A stretch of DNA of 64,000 nt from Deltaproteobacteria bacterium (GCA_016182965.1 JACPFM010000044.1:59606-123605), one strand, 5' to 3'. Shown: positions 16,526 through 26,125, counted from the stretch's first letter. Notes: generated from the letters alone by a model not told the origin. Program-made: numbers and translations.

Positions 16526-17533
16526 ATGGTCGCCCTCATCGCGATCATCACGCTGGCGTTGGTGTTCGACTTCATCAACGGCTTCCACGACGCCGCGAAC
16601 TCCATCGCCACCATCGTGTCGACGCGCGTCATGTCCCCGCGCGCCGCGGTGCTCTGGGCCGCCTTCTTCAACTTCGTCGCGTTCCTCGTCTTCGAGACGC
16701 ACGTCGCCGGCAACATCGCCAAGGGCGTCACCCCGGGCGTGGTCACGCTGTCGCTCGTCGCCTCCGGGCTGGTCGGCGCGATCGTCTGGAACCTGATCAC
16801 CTGGTACTACGGCCTGCCGTCGTCGTCGTCGCACGCGCTGCTCGGCGGCATCGCCGGCGCCGCGATCACCAAGGCCGGCTTCGGCTCGCTCGACGCGCCG
16901 TTCTTCGCGAAGACGGCGCTGTTCATCGTGGTGTCGCCGGTGGTCGGGCTCATCCTCGGCTTCCTGCTGATGCACCTGGTGATGGCGATCTTCCGCAACT
17001 CCGCGCCGCGGAAGGTCGATCGGGGCTTCCGCTTCATGCAGCTGGTCTCCGCGTCGCTCTACTCGCTCGGCCACGGCGGCAACGACGCCCAGAAGACCAT
17101 GGGCATCATCGTCGCGGCGCTGATCGCCACCGGCCACCTCGCCGCCGCCGAGAAGGGCAAGTCGCCGCACGTGCCGCTGTGGGTGGTCCTCCTCTGCCAC
17201 GCGGCGATGGGCCTCGGCACCATGTCGGGCGGCTGGCGCATCGTCAAGACGATGGGCATGAAGATCACCAAGCTCGCGCCGGTCGGTGGGTTCTGCGCCG
17301 AGACGAGCGGCGCCGCCACGCTGTTCATGGCGACCGCGCTCGGCATCCCGGTCTCCACGACCCACACGATCACCGGATCGATCGTCGGCGTCGGCTCCAC
17401 CCGCAAGCTCAGCGCCGTCCGCTGGGGCGTCGCCGGCCGCATCGTCTGGGCCTGGGTCCTCACCGTGCCGATGGCCGCCGGGATCAGCGCGCTCACCTAC
17501 CTGCTCCTCCGCGCGTTCGGCGTCCCCGGCTGA
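16526..17533 (+). CDS. pit: Low-affinity inorganic phosphate transporter, Pit family
   Basis: The 335-residue protein has the duplicated Pit signature: DFINGFHDAANSIATIVSTR at the N-terminus and GHGGNDAQKTMGIIV in the second half. About ten hydrophobic helices are present. Pit permeases carry metal-phosphate complexes into the cytoplasm with protons. It lies in an operon with its DUF47 partner (1 bp upstream) and PhoR (6 bp downstream). This places a constitutive-type transporter in the same transcript as the phosphate sensor, an unusual linkage. Confidence 0.95.
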   Translation: MVALIAIITLALVFDFINGFHDAANSIATIVSTRVMSPRAAVLWAAFFNFVAFLVFETHVAGNIAKGVTPGVVTLSLVASGLVGAIVWNLITWYYGLPSSSSHALLGGIAGAAITKAGFGSLDAPFFAKTALFIVVSPVVGLILGFLLMHLVMAIFRNSAPRKVDRGFRFMQLVSASLYSLGHGGNDAQKTMGIIVAALIATGHLAAAEKGKSPHVPLWVVLLCHAAMGLGTMSGGWRIVKTMGMKITKLAPVGGFCAETSGAATLFMATALGIPVSTTHTITGSIVGVGSTRKLSAVRWGVAGRIVWAWVLTVPMAAGISALTYLLLRAFGVPG

Positions 17534-17539
17534 GGCTCC

Positions 17540-18964
17540 GTGCGCGTGCGGGGGAGCGCCTCGACCTCGACCCGCGCGCGCCTGCGGGTCGCGATCGCGT
17601 GCGGCGTCGTCCTCGCGCTGTTCGCGGCCGCGTTCATGGTGCGCGTGCTCGACGCCGCGCGCGCGGGCGAAGGCGAGCGCGCGCTCTTCGATCTGGGGGT
17701 GCTGCTGGTGATCGGCGCGCTGGTGATCGGCGCGGCGATCGCGGTCGTCGCGTCGCACCTGACCATCGCGCCGGTCGAGGCGCTCACCGGCACGGCGCGC
17801 GCGATGCGGCGCGATCTCGGCATCCGCTCCCGCCTCAAGGGCGAGGACGAGGTGGGGCAGCTCGGCGAGGCGCTCGACGAGCTCGCCGCCTGGGTCGCGA
17901 GCGAGAAGCAGGGGCTCGAAGACGATCGCAACAGGTTGATCGCGATCCTCGAGTCGATGGGCGAGGGCGTCCTGGTGACGCGCGACGGCGTCGTCGTGCT
18001 GGCGAACGCGAAGCTGCGCGAGATGTTCCTCCTCGATCGCGCCATCGTCGGTCGCCCGCCGATGGAGGTGATCCGCGCGGCCGGCCTCGACGAGATCCTC
18101 GATCGGGCCGGCGAGTCGGACGAGGGAGCGTCGGGCGAGCTCGAGCTCGGCGGGCTGCGCCCGCGACGGGTGCTGGTGCGCGTCGCGCCCATTCGCGGGA
18201 AGTCGGAGCACGCGCCCGGCCTCGTCGCCGTGTTCAACGACGTCACCGAGCTCCGGCGGCTCGAGAGCGTCCGCCGTGACTTCGTCGCCAACGTCTCGCA
18301 CGAGCTGCGCACTCCGATCCACGCGATCTCGTCGGCGGCCGAGACGCTGCAGGGCGGGGCGCTGTCCGATCCGGCGGCGGCCGCCGACTTCGTCGACATC
18401 ATCCGCCGGCACGCGACGAGGTTGCAGCGCCTCGTCGAGGACCTGCTCGAGCTGTCGCGCATCGAGGCGCGCGAGTGGAAGCTCTCGATCTCGACCCTCG
18501 ACCCCGTAGAGGTCATCGACTCTGCCATCGAGGTGGTCGGCGTCGCGGCGAGCCAACGCAACGCGAAGATCACGCGCGAGGGCGCGAACGTCCTTGTCCG
18601 CGCCGACCGCACCGCCCTCGATCACGTCCTCGTCAATCTCCTCGACAACGCGGTGAAATACGGCGGCGCCGAGCCGCAGATCGAGGTCAGCGTCCAGCGT
18701 GAGGGCGACCGCGTGCTCCTTCGCGTCCGCGACCACGGTCCCGGCATCGCGCCTCGACACCGTGTTCGACTCTTCGAGCGGTTCTACCGGGTCGATCCCG
18801 GGCGCTCGCGCGCCGCCGGCGGGACCGGGCTCGGGCTGTCGATCGTCAAGCACCTCGTCGAGCAGATGCAGGGGACGGTCGAGGTCGACAGCGCCGTCGG
18901 CTTGGGGACGACGTTCACGGTCGCGTTGCCCGCCGCCGAGCGCGACGGGCACGGCACGACCTGA
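17540..18964 (+). CDS. phoR: PhoR-like phosphate-regulon sensor histidine kinase
   Basis: A 474-residue membrane kinase. Two hydrophobic helices (about 15-37 and 52-76) enclose a very short periplasmic loop, as in PhoR proteins that sense through the Pst-PhoU complex. A HAMP-like region (about 75-125), a PAS domain (130-235), and the HisKA motif SHELRTP with His254 follow. The ATPase has NLLDNAVKYGG, DHGPGI and GTGLGLSIVK. It sits between pit and the pst operon, which supports the phosphate role. No response regulator gene is adjacent, so its PhoB/PhoP partner must be elsewhere. GTG 17540 is chosen because it is six bases after pit. Confidence 0.88.
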   Translation: MRVRGSASTSTRARLRVAIACGVVLALFAAAFMVRVLDAARAGEGERALFDLGVLLVIGALVIGAAIAVVASHLTIAPVEALTGTARAMRRDLGIRSRLKGEDEVGQLGEALDELAAWVASEKQGLEDDRNRLIAILESMGEGVLVTRDGVVVLANAKLREMFLLDRAIVGRPPMEVIRAAGLDEILDRAGESDEGASGELELGGLRPRRVLVRVAPIRGKSEHAPGLVAVFNDVTELRRLESVRRDFVANVSHELRTPIHAISSAAETLQGGALSDPAAAADFVDIIRRHATRLQRLVEDLLELSRIEAREWKLSISTLDPVEVIDSAIEVVGVAASQRNAKITREGANVLVRADRTALDHVLVNLLDNAVKYGGAEPQIEVSVQREGDRVLLRVRDHGPGIAPRHRVRLFERFYRVDPGRSRAAGGTGLGLSIVKHLVEQMQGTVEVDSAVGLGTTFTVALPAAERDGHGTT

Positions 18965-18989
18965 CGCGCGCGACGGTCTGACACCCAAT

Positions 18990-19007
18990 CGTCACACAAG
19001 CGTCAAA
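18990..19007 (+). promoter_or_regulatory. PHO-box-like direct repeat upstream of pstB
   Basis: CGTCACA and CGTCAAA are separated by CAAG: the 7-4-7 arrangement with an 11-bp period that PhoB/PhoP-type regulators bind (consensus CTGTCAT-N4-CTGTCAT). A weaker third unit (TGACACC) precedes at the same period. It is 33 bp before the pstB GTG and ahead of the -10-like TTAGGGT at 19027-19033. Confidence 0.55.
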
Positions 19008-19039
19008 CCGGCGGCACGCATGTCGCTTAGGGTCCGCCC

Positions 19040-19879
19040 GTGGCGACGATCGAGCCGAGTCAGCGGAGCCCGGGCGGCGAGCCTCGGGCAGCCGTCCTCA
19101 CGGCCGCGCCCTCGCCCAAGCTCGAGGTCCGCGGGCTCGACGTGTTCTATCGCGGCGAGAAGGGCGGCGAGACCCACGCGCTGCAGGACGTGACGGTCGA
19201 CGTCTTCCCCCGCGAGGTGCTCGCGCTGATCGGCCCGTCCGGCTGCGGCAAGAGCACCTTCCTGCGCGTCCTCAACCGGATGAACGACACCATCCCGGGC
19301 GCGCGCGTCGCCGGCAAGGTCCTCCTCGAGGGCGAAGACATCCTCGCGAAGGACTACGACGTCGTGACGCTGCGCCGTCGCGTGGGGATGGTGTTCCAGC
19401 GCCCCCAGCCGTTCCCCAAGTCGATCTTCGACAACGTCGCCTACGGGTTGCGCGCGCACGGGCTCGCCGACAAGCGCGAGATCACGCGGCGCGTGGAGCA
19501 GGCGCTCGGACGCGCGGCCCTGTGGGACGAGGTGAAGGATCGCCTCGACGCCGCGGCGCTCGGGCTCTCCGGCGGTCAGGCGCAGCGCCTCTGCATCGCC
19601 CGCGCGCTCGCCGTCGAGCCCGAGGTGCTGCTGCTGGACGAGCCCACCAGCGCGCCCGATCCGATCGCCACCGCGAAGCTCGAGGAGCTGATCGCGGAGC
19701 TGAAGGCCGATCTCACGATCGTCATCGTCACCCACTCGATGCAGCAGGCGGCGCGCGTCTCGCAACGGACCGCGTTCTTCTACATGGGCCGACTGATCGA
19801 GGTCGGCGCCACCAAGCAGATGTTCACCCGCCCGAGGGAGACGCGGACCGAGGACTACATCACCGGAAGGTTCGGGTGA
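19040..19879 (+). CDS. pstB: Phosphate ABC transporter ATP-binding protein PstB
   Basis: A 279-residue ABC ATPase with Walker [10 protein letters not shown] at 65-73, signature [15 protein letters not shown] at 176-190, Walker B LLLDEPTS near 198-205 and the switch histidine in VTHSM. The text [22 protein letters not shown] and the end [10 protein letters not shown] are typical of PstB. It energises phosphate import by PstA/PstC. The D-loop is SAPD where most family members have SALD, a mild oddity. The gene heads the operon pstB-phoU-pstS-pstC-pstA and has a PHO-box-like repeat upstream. The N-terminus is extended by about 27 residues, with GTG used as start. Confidence 0.95.
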   Translation: MATIEPSQRSPGGEPRAAVLTAAPSPKLEVRGLDVFYRGEKGGETHALQDVTVDVFPREVLALIGPSGCGKSTFLRVLNRMNDTIPGARVAGKVLLEGEDILAKDYDVVTLRRRVGMVFQRPQPFPKSIFDNVAYGLRAHGLADKREITRRVEQALGRAALWDEVKDRLDAAALGLSGGQAQRLCIARALAVEPEVLLLDEPTSAPDPIATAKLEELIAELKADLTIVIVTHSMQQAARVSQRTAFFYMGRLIEVGATKQMFTRPRETRTEDYITGRFG

Positions 19880-19883
19880 TCGG

Positions 19884-20557
<674 letters not shown>

Positions 20558-20558
<1 letters not shown>

Positions 20559-21445
20559 TGATCTCACGCCGATCGATCCTCGCTGTCCTCGTCTCGGGCG
20601 TCTTCGTCGCCGCCGCCGCGGGCTGCACCCGGAGCGCGCCGCAGGGGGGCGGCGACGCCGGCGGGGGCGCGCCGTCCAAGCAGACGCTCACGATCAAGGG
20701 CAGCGACACGATGGTCCTCCTCGGCCAGCGCTGGGCCGAGACCTTCATGAAGGAGCACCCGGCGAGCTCGATCCAGGTCACCGGCGGCGGCTCGGGCACC
20801 GGCATCGCCGCGCTGATCAACGGCTCGACCGATCTCGCCAACAGCTCTCGTCCGATGAAGGACAAGGAGAAGGACGAGGTCAAGGCCAAGCGCAAGATCG
20901 ACGTGGTCGAGACGAAGGTCGCCCTCGACGCCCTCGCGGTGTACGTCGCCGACGCCAACCCGCTGAAGGAGATGGACCTCGATCAGCTGGCGAAGGTCTA
21001 CCTGGGCCAGATCACCAACTGGAAGGACCTCGGCGGCGCCGATCAGAAGATCACGCTCTACGGGCGCGAGAACAACTCGGGCACCTACGGCTACTTCAAG
21101 GAGCACGTGCTCGCGAACAAGGACTTCGCGCCGGCCGTGCAGACGCTCGCCGGGACGAGCGCCGTCGCCAACGCCGTCAAGGGCGATCCGTCGGGCATCG
21201 GCTACGGCGGCATCGCCTATGCCGCGGGCATCCGCCCGCTGAAGATCAAGAAGACCAAGGACGCGCCCGCGGTCGAGCCCAAGCTCGAGACCGCCAAGGA
21301 CGGCTCGTACCCGATCAGTCGCTTCCTCTACGTGTACAGCGCCGGTGAGCCGCAGGGCCTCGCGAAGGACTTCCTCGCGTGGGTCGTCTCCGACGCGGGA
21401 CAGAAGGTGGTGAGCGATGTCGGCTACTTCCCCCTCCCGAAGTGA
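20558..21445 (+). CDS. pstS: Phosphate-binding lipoprotein PstS
   Basis: A 295-residue periplasmic binding protein. The signal peptide ends AAAAGC, so it should be a lipoprotein. The ligand-binding motifs are visible: TIKGSDTMV near residue 45, GGGSGTGIAALINGSTDLAN with the phosphate-contacting Ser/Gly, and YGRENNSGTYGYFKEHVL. This is the short PstS type (PBP-like) common outside enterics. It delivers phosphate to PstC/PstA. The 3' end overlaps pstC by 29 bp. Confidence 0.93.
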
Positions 21446-22439
21446 GCAGGTGCCGCTCGCCGAGAGCGCGCCCCGCGAGGCTCGTGAGTCCGCGGCGCCC
21501 GCGTGGCGGCGCAGCCCGCCGCGCTGGCACGGAGTGGCCGAGGCCCTGATCAAGACGACCGCGCTCGTCGCCATCGTCGCCATCGTCCTCATCTTCGTGT
21601 TCATCGCGGCCGAGACGCTGCCGCTCTTCACCTCTCACGAGGTGCGCGCCGAGGTGACGCCGTCGACGATGGCGTGGAAGCAGACCTGGGGCGAGGCCGC
21701 CGCGCGTTGGTCGTGGCAGCCGGCGTCCGAGATCCCGAAGTACTCGATCGCCCCGCTGATCATCGGCTCGCTCAAGATCACCGTGGTCGCCGTGCTCGTC
21801 GGCGCGCCGCTCGGGATCCTCGCGGCGATCTTCACCTCGCAGGTCGCTCCGCGCTGGCTGCGCGAGATCCTCAAGCCGACCATCGAGCTGCTCGCCGGCA
21901 TCCCCTCGGTGGTCATCGGCGTCTTCGCCCTCCTGGTCATGGCCACCTGGACGCACCGGCTCTTCGGCCTCGAGCACCGCCTCAACGCCGTCGTCGCAGG
22001 GTGCGCGCTGTCGCTGACGATCATCCCCTTGGTGTTCACGCTCGCCGAGGACGCGCTGTCGTCGGTGCCGAAGTCATTCGCCGACGCCTCGCTCGCGCTC
22101 GGCGCGTCGAAGATGCACACGGTGCTGCACGTGATGGTGCCCGCCGCGCTGCCGGGCATCGCCGCAGGCGTTGTGCTCGGGTTCGGCCGGGCGCTCGGCG
22201 AGACGATGATCGTGGTGATGGCGTCGGGCAACGCGGCGCTCGTCAGCTGGTCGCTCGGCGTGAGCACCCGGACGATCACCGCCACCATCGCGCAGGAGAT
22301 GGCCGAGGTGGTGCACGGCAGCCCGCACTACGTGGTGCTCTTCGCGCTCGGCGCGGTGCTGCTGCTCTTCGCCTTCGCCACCAACGTGCTGGCGATGCGC
22401 ATCGTCGAGAGCTTCCGTCGCAAGCGGGGTGGATCGTGA
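21417..22439 (+). CDS. pstC: Phosphate ABC transporter permease PstC
   Basis: The 340-residue protein has six hydrophobic helices after a polar 40-residue cytoplasmic start. It carries the family text IELLAGIPSVVIGVFALLVM and the EAA loop ADASLALGASKMHTVLHVMVPAALPGI, followed by GRALGETMIVVMASGN. A large loop between helices 1 and 2 is periplasmic. It forms the channel with PstA. The start lies inside the end of pstS, a 29-bp overlap, and the stop overlaps the GTG of pstA. Confidence 0.94.
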   Translation: MSATSPSRSEQVPLAESAPREARESAAPAWRRSPPRWHGVAEALIKTTALVAIVAIVLIFVFIAAETLPLFTSHEVRAEVTPSTMAWKQTWGEAAARWSWQPASEIPKYSIAPLIIGSLKITVVAVLVGAPLGILAAIFTSQVAPRWLREILKPTIELLAGIPSVVIGVFALLVMATWTHRLFGLEHRLNAVVAGCALSLTIIPLVFTLAEDALSSVPKSFADASLALGASKMHTVLHVMVPAALPGIAAGVVLGFGRALGETMIVVMASGNAALVSWSLGVSTRTITATIAQEMAEVVHGSPHYVVLFALGAVLLLFAFATNVLAMRIVESFRRKRGGS

Positions 22440-23344
22440 AGAAGGGCCGCGTGCGCGACGCCTCGCTGGTCGCGGCCACCGCGATCGCGTCGGCGATCGT
22501 CGTCGGCATGCTGCTGGTGATCCTCCTCGACGTGGTGCGGAGCGGCGCCTCGGTGATCTCCGGGACGTTCCTCACCGCCGCCCCGAGCGGCGGCATGCAG
22601 GCCGGCGGCGTCGGTCCGGCGATCTTCGGGACCGCCGCGCTGACGATCCTGATGACCGTCGCCGTGGTGCCGGTCGGCGTGATCACCGCCATCTGGCTCA
22701 GCGAGTACGCGAGGCCCGACTCGCGCCTCGCGCGCGCGGTGCGCCTCGCCGTCGCCAACCTGGCCGGCGTCCCCTCGATCGTCTTCGGCCTGTTCGGTCT
22801 CGGCTTCTTCGTGCAGACCATCGGGCGCGGGCTCGACAAGGCCGCCTACGGCGGCGTCGCGACGTACGGCAAGCCTGGCCTGATCTGGGCGGCGCTGACG
22901 CTGGCCCTCCTGACGATGCCGGTGGTGATCGTCGCGACGGAGGAGGCGCTGCGCGCGGTCCCGCGCGATCTCCGCGACGCGTCGCTCGCGCTCGGGGCGA
23001 CGAAGTTCCAGACCACGTTCCAAGTCGTGGTGCCGCAAGCGATGGGCGGGATCCTGACCAGCGCGATCCTCGCGGTCAGCCGCGGCGCGGGCGAGGTGGC
23101 GCCGATCCTCTTCACCGGCGCGGCGTACTTCCTCGTCGAGCTGCCGACGCACCTGAACGATCAGTTCATGAACCTCGGCTACCACGTGTACGTGCTCGCC
23201 ACGCAGTCGCCGGACGTCGACAAGACGCGCCCGCAGCTCTACGGCACCGTGCTCGTGCTGCTCGTGCTGACTTTCCTGCTCAACGTGGTCGCAGTGGTGA
23301 TCCGAATTCGCACACGCAAGGCGCTCGCGTCGGCGCGCGCGTGA
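22436..23344 (+). CDS. pstA: Phosphate ABC transporter permease PstA
   Basis: The 302-residue permease shows AVANLAGVPSIVFGLFGLGFFVQ, the EAA loop LRDASLALGATKFQTTFQVVVPQAMGGI, and SRGAGEVAPILFTGAAYF, all diagnostic of PstA. GTG start overlaps the pstC stop (GTGA). It is the last gene of the operon, and the PstB-PhoU-PstS-PstC-PstA set is complete. A 127-bp gap with a PHO-box-like repeat separates it from tonB. Confidence 0.95.
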   Translation: MKKGRVRDASLVAATAIASAIVVGMLLVILLDVVRSGASVISGTFLTAAPSGGMQAGGVGPAIFGTAALTILMTVAVVPVGVITAIWLSEYARPDSRLARAVRLAVANLAGVPSIVFGLFGLGFFVQTIGRGLDKAAYGGVATYGKPGLIWAALTLALLTMPVVIVATEEALRAVPRDLRDASLALGATKFQTTFQVVVPQAMGGILTSAILAVSRGAGEVAPILFTGAAYFLVELPTHLNDQFMNLGYHVYVLATQSPDVDKTRPQLYGTVLVLLVLTFLLNVVAVVIRIRTRKALASARA

Positions 23345-23410
23345 GGGCGAGCGGCGCGCGCGGTGACGCGGCGGTGACGAACGTGCGAGCGGACGGCAAC
23401 ACCGCCGGCG

Positions 23411-23428
23411 CGTCACGCAAACGTCGCG
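23411..23428 (+). promoter_or_regulatory. PHO-box-like direct repeat upstream of tonB
   Basis: CGTCACG and CGTCGCG are separated by CAAA, the same 7-4-7, 11-bp-period layout as before pstB and sharing CGTCAC. It is 44 bp before the tonB GTG. GCGTAACG at 23443-23450 could hold a -10. The match would place the TonB system under the phosphate regulator. Confidence 0.5.
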
Positions 23429-23471
23429 AACCCGTGTACTTGGCGTAACGCGCGCATGCGAAACACGGCGC

Positions 23472-24302
23472 GTGTCCTTCGAGGCGTTCACGCGCAAGTC
23501 GAGCAGCGGCGCGCTCCTCCAGCGGCGGGCCATCGCGTACTCCGCCGCGGCCTGCGTGCTCGTCGGGCTGGGCCTCGCATCGGCGAGCGCGCGCGGCGGG
23601 GCGGAGCCGCTCCCGGTGCGCGAGCCCGATCCGGTCGACGTCGTCTTCGAGGAGAAGATCGAGGAGGAGAAGCCGCCAGAGCCGGAGCCCGAGCCGCCGC
23701 CGGCTGCGCCCATCGACGTCCCGAAGCACGTGAAGATCAGCGCCGAGCCGCCGCCGCCGCCGCCGAAGGAGCCGGATCCCGACGTGAAAGCGAAGCTCGA
23801 CGAGGCGGATCCGTCCACGGACAAGGGGGTCGCGGGCGGCGCGCACGGCGGCGATCCGGGCGGCGCCGGGACGACGCCGAAGAAGGAAGAGCCCCCGCCC
23901 TGCGGCGCGGAAGGCCAGGCGTGCTGCGCCGGCTCCTGCAAGGGAGGCCTCGTGTGCTCGAGCGCCAACGTTTGCAAGGCGCCGCCGCCGGCCCCGCCGC
24001 CCAAGCCGAAGGCGCAGCTCGTCTCCGAGGACGACACGCCGGCCAAGGGGCTCAGCACGCCGCCGCCGCCGTATCCCGCCGCGGCTCGCGCCGCCGGCGT
24101 GCAGGGCGCGGTCGTCGTTCGATTGACGATCGACGAGGGCGGTCAGGTCGTCGACGCGAAGATCGTGAAGGGCGATCCGAGCTTCGACGAGGTCGTGCTC
24201 CCGGCGGTGAAGACCTGGCGATACGAGCCGGCCCGGCACCAGGACGGCAAGCCTTTCCTCTCGACGAAGACGGTCAAGATCCCCTTCCGGATCAAGATGT
24301 AG
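23472..24302 (+). CDS. tonB: TonB-type energy transducer with Cys-rich insert
   Basis: A 276-residue protein with one N-terminal membrane helix (RAIAYSAAACVLVGLGLASA), a long Pro/Glu/Lys periplasmic linker, and a TonB C-terminal domain (YPAAARAAGVQGAVVVRLTIDE through VKTWRYEP, read in parts). It should transmit proton-motive force from ExbB/ExbD to an outer-membrane receptor. Unusually, the linker (about 140-165) holds six Cys in a C-x6-CC-x3-C-x5-C-x5-C pattern, a small disulfide knot typical of myxobacterial surface proteins, not TonB. GTG start. It is followed by exbB after 9 bp and has its own upstream PHO-box-like repeat. Confidence 0.88.
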   Translation: MSFEAFTRKSSSGALLQRRAIAYSAAACVLVGLGLASASARGGAEPLPVREPDPVDVVFEEKIEEEKPPEPEPEPPPAAPIDVPKHVKISAEPPPPPPKEPDPDVKAKLDEADPSTDKGVAGGAHGGDPGGAGTTPKKEEPPPCGAEGQACCAGSCKGGLVCSSANVCKAPPPAPPPKPKAQLVSEDDTPAKGLSTPPPPYPAAARAAGVQGAVVVRLTIDEGGQVVDAKIVKGDPSFDEVVLPAVKTWRYEPARHQDGKPFLSTKTVKIPFRIKM

Positions 24303-24311
24303 GAGCTAACG

Positions 24312-25043
24312 ATGAATTTCGATCTGAAGCACATCTGGCACGACATGGGCCTTCCGTCGAAGGTCGTCGCGCTCGCGCTCGTCATCATGGCGCTGATGTC
24401 GCTGGGCGTGCTCTTCGAGCGCCTGATCTTCCTGCTCCGCGCGAAGGCGGAGTCGCGTGCGTTCGCGGCCAAGGCCCGGGCGATGATGAAGAAGAACGAC
24501 ATCGTCGGCGTGACCCGGGCCGCCGTCGCCCACCACCGGAGCCCGCTGTCGACGCTGCTCCACGGCGGCGCGCTCAAGTACCTCGAGTACTGCGAGACCG
24601 AGCACCAGGACAACCTCGGCCCGATCGAAGCGGCGCGCCGCGAGATGGCGCGCAAGGCCGAGGCGATCTCGGCCGACCTGCGACGGGGCATGTCGATCCT
24701 GGCCTCGGTCGGATCGCTCGCGCCGTTCGTCGGGTTGCTCGGGACGGTCCTCGGCATCCTCGGTGCGTTCGCGAAGATCGGCGCCTCGGGATCGGCGGGC
24801 CTCTCGACGGTGGCCGGCGGCATCGCCGAGGCGCTCATCGAGACCGCGTTCGGCCTGTTCGTCGCCATCCCCTCGGTCGCGTTCTTCAACTACCTCACCG
24901 GGACGGTCGACGGGCTCGAGCGCGATCTGACCCACGCGAGCGGCGAGTTCCTCGACGAGCTCGAGCGCGCGCACGACCCGATCGAGGGCGAGTCCACGAA
25001 GACGTCCTCGGAGGACATGCCGGCGGCGCGTCGCGCCGCCTGA
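24312..25043 (+). CDS. exbB: ExbB/TolQ/MotA-family proton channel protein
   Basis: The 243-residue protein has three hydrophobic helices: VALALVIMALMSLGVLFERL near residue 18, then SVGSLAPFVGLLGTVLGILGAF and a third at ALIETAFGLFVAIPSVAFFNYL. The second carries the proton-path Thr/Gly pattern of the ExbB/TolQ family. It forms the stator with ExbD to drive TonB. Position directly after tonB and before two exbD genes argues for ExbB and against TolQ. The start follows AGGAG. Confidence 0.93.
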   Translation: MNFDLKHIWHDMGLPSKVVALALVIMALMSLGVLFERLIFLLRAKAESRAFAAKARAMMKKNDIVGVTRAAVAHHRSPLSTLLHGGALKYLEYCETEHQDNLGPIEAARREMARKAEAISADLRRGMSILASVGSLAPFVGLLGTVLGILGAFAKIGASGSAGLSTVAGGIAEALIETAFGLFVAIPSVAFFNYLTGTVDGLERDLTHASGEFLDELERAHDPIEGESTKTSSEDMPAARRAA

Positions 25044-25068
25044 TCCCGACGCGCGAGGAGGATCGATC

Positions 25069-25533
25069 ATGGGCGCCGCGGTCGACACGCATCCGAAGGG
25101 GAAGGGCCCCAGGCCCGACATCAACATCACGCCCCTGGTCGACATCGTCCTGGTGCTGCTGATCATCTTCATGGTGATCACGCCGCAGCTCGAGGCCGGA
25201 GAGCCGGTCGAGCCGCCGCAGGTGACCAACGTCGATCCGAGCAGCAAGACCAAGCTCGACGTGTTGACGCTGACCTACACGCGCAGCGGAAAGTACTTCG
25301 TCGAGAAGGACGCGCTGCCCGACGCCACCGCGTTCGAGGAGCGGCTGAAGCAGGAGCACGCGAAGAACGCCGCGCGGCGCGTGATGCTCAAGGGGGACTT
25401 CCGCACCGAGTACGGCCGCATGCGCGACGTCTTCGAGGTGGTGCAGCGGGTCGGGTTCAAGGGGGTCTCGCTCATCGTCTCGCAGAAGCCGGGCGACCCG
25501 AGCGATCCGGCGCACGTCGCGGGAGGCGAGTGA
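25069..25533 (+). CDS. exbD: ExbD/TolR-family biopolymer transport protein, copy 1
   Basis: The 154-residue protein opens with a cytoplasmic start, then PDINITPLVDIVLVLLIIFM, the conserved ExbD helix with the essential Asp (LVDIVL) that carries protons. The rest is a periplasmic domain ending near VSLIVSQKPGD. It pairs with ExbB to energise TonB. The stop overlaps the next exbD start (TGATG). Two exbD copies side by side are frequent in TonB systems of Deltaproteobacteria-type genomes and Bacteroidetes. Confidence 0.93.
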   Translation: MGAAVDTHPKGKGPRPDINITPLVDIVLVLLIIFMVITPQLEAGEPVEPPQVTNVDPSSKTKLDVLTLTYTRSGKYFVEKDALPDATAFEERLKQEHAKNAARRVMLKGDFRTEYGRMRDVFEVVQRVGFKGVSLIVSQKPGDPSDPAHVAGGE

Positions 25534-25967
25534 TGGCGATCGAGATCCCGGGCGCCAAGACCAAGGAGACCGTCAAGCCGGCGATGAACATCACGCCGCT
25601 GGTCGACATCGTGCTGGTGCTCCTCATCATCTTCATGACCGTCGCCCCGACCCTGGTGAAGCAGTTCTTCGTGCAGCTGCCGGCGACGAAGAAGGAGCAG
25701 AACCAGGCCTCGCCCGACGACCAGAGCAAGCCGGTCGTCCTCAAGGTGAAGAAGGACGGCTCGCTCGAGCTCTCGGGGAGCCCCGTCGAGCGGGCCGCGC
25801 TGCGCGTGAAGCTCGCCCGCGTGCTCGCCGCCAAGAACGGGGATCACACCGTGTTCTTCGTCGCCGACGACCTCGCGCCCTACGGCGCGGCGGTCGAGGC
25901 GATGGACCTCGCGCGCGCCGGCGGTGCGGCGCCGCTCACCGTGCTGACGGAGAAGCCGAAGTCTTAG
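25533..25967 (+). CDS. exbD: ExbD/TolR-family biopolymer transport protein, copy 2
   Basis: A 144-residue protein with the same helix (NITPLVDIVLVLLIIFM) and essential Asp as copy 1 but a different periplasmic domain (VKKDGSLELSG, FFVADDLAPYGAAVEAMDLAR). The pair may form an ExbD heterodimer. ATG 25533 overlaps the stop of copy 1; an in-frame GTG one codon earlier is an alternative. It ends 158 bp before the receptor gene. Confidence 0.92.
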   Translation: MAIEIPGAKTKETVKPAMNITPLVDIVLVLLIIFMTVAPTLVKQFFVQLPATKKEQNQASPDDQSKPVVLKVKKDGSLELSGSPVERAALRVKLARVLAAKNGDHTVFFVADDLAPYGAAVEAMDLARAGGAAPLTVLTEKPKS

Positions 25968-25987
25968 GCCGGAGACGGACTCGAGGC

Positions 25988-26087
25988 CGCGTCTTCGAAG
26001 GTCGAAGGTCGAAGGTCGAAGAAGAGACACCCGACGGACCTTGAACCAGTGACGCGATCGCCTGCGCGGCGCGCGCGTCTTCGAAGG
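25988..26087. repeat. TCGAAGG heptad tract and flanking direct repeat
   Basis: From 25995, TCGAAGG occurs three times in tandem followed by TCGAAGA. The 14-mer CGCGTCTTCGAAGG occurs at 25988 and again at 26074. The same heptad, on both strands, fills part of the repeat region at 45578-45699. The tract lies between exbD and the TonB receptor. Confidence 0.75.
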
Positions 26088-26125
26088 CGATGAACGCACT
26101 CATCGCGATGGGGATTGCTTTGTCC

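Noticed and set aside
16424..18988. An 854-codon minus-strand frame over pit and phoR
   Set aside because: Composition (Arg, Asp, Glu, His runs) and lack of any domain mark it as antisense to recognisable genes.
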